A stretch of DNA of 64,000 bases from Plumapathes pennacea. Lineage: Eukaryota; Cnidaria; Anthozoa; Antipatharia; Myriopathidae. Each line of letters begins with the position of its first letter. Position 1 is the stretch's first letter. The notes under the pieces are model-generated. The model had not been told where the DNA came from. It saw only the letters and a list, made by a program, of their open reading frames with translations, and searched no databases. The stretch is taken from the NCBI GenBank assembly GCA_964036295.1, contig OZ038466.1, positions 10,752,001 through 10,816,000 on the forward strand. Reading direction: 5' to 3'. Positions 59,501-64,000 of this stretch are shown piece after piece. The position numbers were made by a program, and so were the translations under genes.

Positions 59501-62500
59501 TAGTAAAGTCTTAATCAACAGCCTTTCTGTGTTAATACAAGCACAGTTAACATTGGTATTACTAACATTTTAAGGCTTACCCATGGTTACCCATGTATCA
59601 AACTTTCACAGAACAATTTAACAGAAATTACGTATTTACATGTTTCTATTATAAAGGGTCATCATCATGTGATGTGACGTTTGTTTACTGCGCACATAGT
59701 AAAAACTTAATGAACAGCCATTCTGTATTAATACAAGCACAGTTACCTTTGGTATTACTAACATTTTATGGCTTACATGGTTACCTATGTATCAAACTAT
59801 CACAGAGCAATTTAACAGAAATTACGTACTTACATGTTTGTATTATAAAACCTCATCATAATGTAATATGACGTTTGTTTACTATTCAGATAGTAAAGTC
59901 TTAATCAACAGCCTTTCTGTGTTAATATAAGCACAGTTAACATTGGTATTACTAACATTTTAAGGCTCAGCCATGGTTACCCATGTATCAAACTATCACA
60001 AAACGATTTAACAGAAATTACGTATTTACATGTTTCTATTATAAGGCGTCATCATCATGTGATGTGACGTGTCTTTACTGCGCAGATAGTAAAGTCTTAA
60101 TCAACAGCCTTTCTGTGTTAATACAAGCACAGTTAACATTGGTATTACTAACATTTTAAGGCTTACCCATGGTTACCCATGTATCAAACTTTCACAGAAC
60201 AATTTAACAGAAACTACGTATTTACATGTTTCTATTATAAAGGGTCATCATCATGTGATGTGACGTTTGTTTACAGCGCAGATAGTAAAGTCTTAATCAA
60301 CAGCGATTCTGTGTTAATATAAGCACAGTTAACATTGGTATTACTAACATTTTAAGGCTTACCCATGGTTACCCAAGTATCAAACTATCACAGAACAAAT
60401 TAACAGAAATTACGTATTTACATGTTTCTATTATATAACCTCATCATGACGTGATGTGACGTTTGTTTACTGCGCAGATAGTAAAGTCTTAATCAACAAC
60501 CTTTCTGTGTTAATATAAGCACAGTTAACATTGGTATTACTAACATTCTAAGACTTACCCATGGTTACCCATGTATTAAACTATCACAAAACGATTTAAC
60601 AGAAATTACGTATTTACATGTTTCTATTATAAGGCGTCATCATCATGTGATGTGACGTTTGTTTACTGCCCAGATAGTAAAGTCTTAATCAACAGCGATT
60701 CTCTGTTAATATAAGCACAGTTAACATTCGTATTACTAACATTTTAAGGCTTACCCATGGTTACCCATGTATCAAACTATCACAAAACGATTTAACAGAA
60801 ATTACGTATTTACATGTTTCTATTATAAGGCGTCATCATCATGTGATGTGACGTTTGTTTACTGCCCAGATAGTAAAGTCTTAATCAACAGCCATTCTGT
60901 GTTAATATAAGCACAGTTAACATTGGTATTACTAACATTTTAAGGCTTACCCATGGTTATCCATGTATCAAACTATTACAGAACAATTTAACAGAAATAA
61001 CGTATTTACATTTTTCTATTATAAAACCTTATAATGACGTGATGTGACGTTTGTTTACTATTCAGATAGTAATGTCTTAATCAGCAGCATATCTGTGTTA
61101 ATATAAGCCCAGTTAACATTGGTATTACTAACATTTTAAGGCTTAACCATGGTTACCCATGTATCAAACTATCACAGAACGATTTAACAAAAATTACGTA
61201 TTTACATGTTTCTATTATAAGGCGTCCTCATGAGGTAATGTGACGTTTCTTCCCTGCGCAGATAATAATGTCTTAATCAACAGCCATTCTGTGTTAATAT
61301 AAGCACAATTAACATTGGTATTACTAACATTTTAAGGCTTCCCCATGGTTACCCATGTATCAAACTATCACAGAACAATTTAACAGAAATTACGTAATCA
61401 CATGTTTATAATATAAAACGTCATCATGACGTGATGTGACGTTTGTTTACTGCGCAGATAGTAAAGTCTTATTCAACAGCCTTTCTGTGTTAATATAAGT
61501 TCAATTAACATTGGTATTACTAACATTTTAAGGCTTACCCATGCTTACCCATGCATCAAATTATCACAGAACAATTTAACAGAAATTACGTATTTACATG
61601 TTTTTATTATAAGGTGTCATCATCACGTGATGTGACTTTTGTTTACTATTCAGATAGTAAAGTCTTAATCAGCAGCCTTTCTGTGTTAATATAAGCACAG
61701 TTAACATTGGTATTACTAACATTTTAAGGCTTACCCATGGTTACCAATGTATCAAACTATCACAGAACGATTTAACAGAAATTACGTATTTACATTTTTC
61801 TATTATAAGGCGTCGTCATGAGGTAATGCGACGTTTCTTTACTGCGCAGATAATAATGTCTTAATCAACAGCCATTCTGTGTTAATATAAGCACAATTAA
61901 CATTGGTATTACTAAAATTTTAAGGCTTCCCCATGGTTACCCATGTATCAAACTATCACAGAACAATTTAACAGAAATTACGTATTTACATGTTTTAATT
62001 ATAAGGTGTCATCATGACGTGATGTGACTTTTGTTTACTATTCAGATAGTAAAGTCTTAATCAGCAGCCTTTCTGTGTTAATATAAGCACAGTTAACATT
62101 GGTATTACTAACATTTTAAGGCTTACCCATGGTTACCCATGTATCAAACTATCACAGAACGACTTAACAGAAATTACGTATTTACATGTTTCTATTATAA
62201 GGCGTCGTCATGAGGTAATGTGACGTTTCTTTACTGCGCAGATAATAATGTCTTAATCAACAGCCATTCTGTGTTAATATGAGCACAGTTAACATTGGTA
62301 TTACTAACATTTTAAGGCTTACCCATGGTTACCCATGTATCAGACTATCACAGAGCAATTTAATAGAAATTACGGATTTACATGTTTATAATATAAAACG
62401 TCATCTTGACGTGATGTGACGTTTGTTTACTGCGCAGATAGTAAAGTCTTAATCAACAGCCTTTCTGTGTTAATATAAGCTCAGTTAACATTGGTATTAG

Positions 62501-64000
62501 TAACATTTTAAGGCTTACCCATGGTTATCCATGTATCAAACTATCACAGAACAATTTAACAGAAATTACGTATTTACATGTTTTTATTATAAGGTGTCAT
62601 CATGATGCGATGTGACGTTTGTTTACAGCGCAGATAGTAAAGTCTTAATCAACAGCCATTCTGTGTTAATATAAGCACAGTTAACATTGGTATTACTAAC
62701 ATTTTAAGGTTTACCCATGGTTACCCATGTATCAAAGTATCGCAGAACGATTTAACAGAAATTACGTATTTACATGTTTCTATTATAAGGTGTCATCATG
62801 ATGTGATGTGACGTTTGTTTACTGCGCACATAGTAAAAACTTAATGAACAGCCATTCTGTATTAATACAAGCACAGTTACCTTTGGTATTACTAACATTT
62901 TATGGCTTACATGGTTACCTATGTATCAAACTATCACAAAGCAATTTAACAGAAATTACGTACTTACATGTTTGTATTATAAAACCTCATCATAATGTAA
63001 TATGACGTTTGTTTACTATTCAGATAGTAAAGTCTTAATCAACAGCCTTTCTGTGTTAATATAAGCACAGTTAACATTGGTATTACTAACATTTTAAGGC
63101 TCAGCCATGGTTACCCATGTATCAAACTATCACAAAACGATTTAACAGAAATTACGTATTTACATGTTTCTATTATAAGGCGTCATCATCATGTGATGTG
63201 ACGTGTCTTTACTGCGCAGATAGTAAAGTCTTAATCAACAGCCTTTCTGTGTTAATACAAGCACAGTTAACATTGGTATTACTAACATTTTAAGGCTTAC
63301 CCATGGTTACCCATGTATCAAACTTTCACAGAACAATTTAACAGAAATTACGTATTTACATGTTTCTATTATAAAGGGTCATCATCATGTGATGTGACGT
63401 TTGTTTACTGCGCACATAGTAAAAACTTAATGAACAGCCATTCTGTATTAATACAAGCACAGTTACCTTTGGTATTACTAACATTTTATGGCTTACATGG
63501 TTACCTATGTATCAAACTATCACAGAGCAATTTAACAGAAATTACGTACTTACATGTTTGTATTATAAAACCTCATCATAATGTAATATGACGTTTGTTT
63601 ACTATTCAGATAGTAAAGTCTTAATCAACAGCCTTTCTGTGTTAATATAAGCACAGTTAACATTGGTATTACTAACATTTTAAGGCTCAGCCATGGTTAC
63701 CCATGTATCAAACTATCACAAAACGATTTAACAGAAATTACGTATTTACATGTTTCTATTATAAGGCGTCATCATCATGTGATGTGACGTGTCTTTACTG
63801 CGCAGATAGTAAAGTCTTAATCAACAGCCTTTCTGTGTTAATACAAGCACAGTTAACATTGGTATTACTAACATTTTAAGGCTTACCCATGGTTACCCAT
63901 GTATCAAACTTTCACAAAACAATTTAACAGAAATTACGTATTTACATGTTTCTATTATAAAGGGTCATCATCATGTGATGTGACGTTTGTTTACAGCGCA
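56508..64000. repeat. 196-bp satellite array 5 (~38 monomers, runs off the window)
   Basis: Direct continuation of array 4 after the Helitron; the interrupted monomer resumes at TAAAACGTC. The array continues beyond 64000. Short ORFs at 59088, 59593, 62808 and 63313 are repeats of one another at 3,720-bp spacing and are chance frames. Confidence 0.95.
57001..64000. repeat. Tandem 3,720-bp (19-monomer) duplication
   Basis: 57001-60720 and 60721 to the window end (3,280 bp of the second copy) align without gaps at offset 3,720. By eye I see about ten differences (for example AACATCGGTA/AACATTGGTA at 57593/61313). Inside it a 587-bp, 3-monomer tandem repeat is visible (CGCACATAGTAAAAAC at 59105 and 59692). 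Confidence 0.9.

Noticed and set aside
59593..59871. 92-aa ORF, repeated at 63313-63591, as a gene
   Set aside because: It lies within satellite monomers and spans monomer borders. It recurs only because of the 3,720-bp duplication, and most other monomers have stops in this frame.

Overview
This is eukaryotic, AT-rich, repeat-dominated DNA. It has spliced GT/AG exons with matching phases, foldback MITE-type repeats, Helitron-type rolling-circle transposons and about 40 kb of a ~196-bp satellite. The one host gene encodes a secreted-type architecture (MACPF, then a farnesoic-acid-methyltransferase-like beta domain, a Cys-rich segment and a pentraxin/laminin-G-like domain). With the repeat style, this suggests a marine invertebrate, most likely an anthozoan cnidarian such as a coral. 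That assignment is inference; no rRNA, mitochondrial or other marker is present.

Layout. 1-923: non-coding flank with a 184-bp foldback repeat. 924-15362: a 14.4-kb composite block, [element A 924-3699][satellite 3700-6641][element D1 6642-7778][satellite 7779-12591][element B 12592-15362]. A and B are near-identical, same-orientation, minus-strand Helitron-like elements. 15430-22696 (+): six 3'-terminal exons of a MACPF/pentraxin-like gene; the 5' exons are not in the window. Its introns carry several MITEs and palindromes. 22697-26958: intergenic DNA with a (GATA)n tract, a MITE nested in another MITE (proved by an empty copy 6 kb away) and a 1.16-kb TIR element. 26959-29056: element C, a truncated copy of A/B, followed by satellite (29057-30626), D2 (30627-31762), and then satellite to the window end (31763-64000). 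That last array is broken only by a canonical 1,465-bp Helitron at 55043-56507, which still carries a Helitron-type N-terminal ORF.

The main story is interplay between rolling-circle elements and a satellite. Helitron-type elements sit in satellite monomers at A|T dinucleotides with exact empty sites. The 14.4-kb block begins and ends exactly at a 5' terminus (of B) and a 3' terminus (of A), with non-satellite DNA on both sides. This is what a read-through rolling-circle transposition carrying satellite DNA into an intron of the MACPF gene would leave. The satellite itself has grown by duplications of 3, 5, 8, 19 and ~40 monomers.
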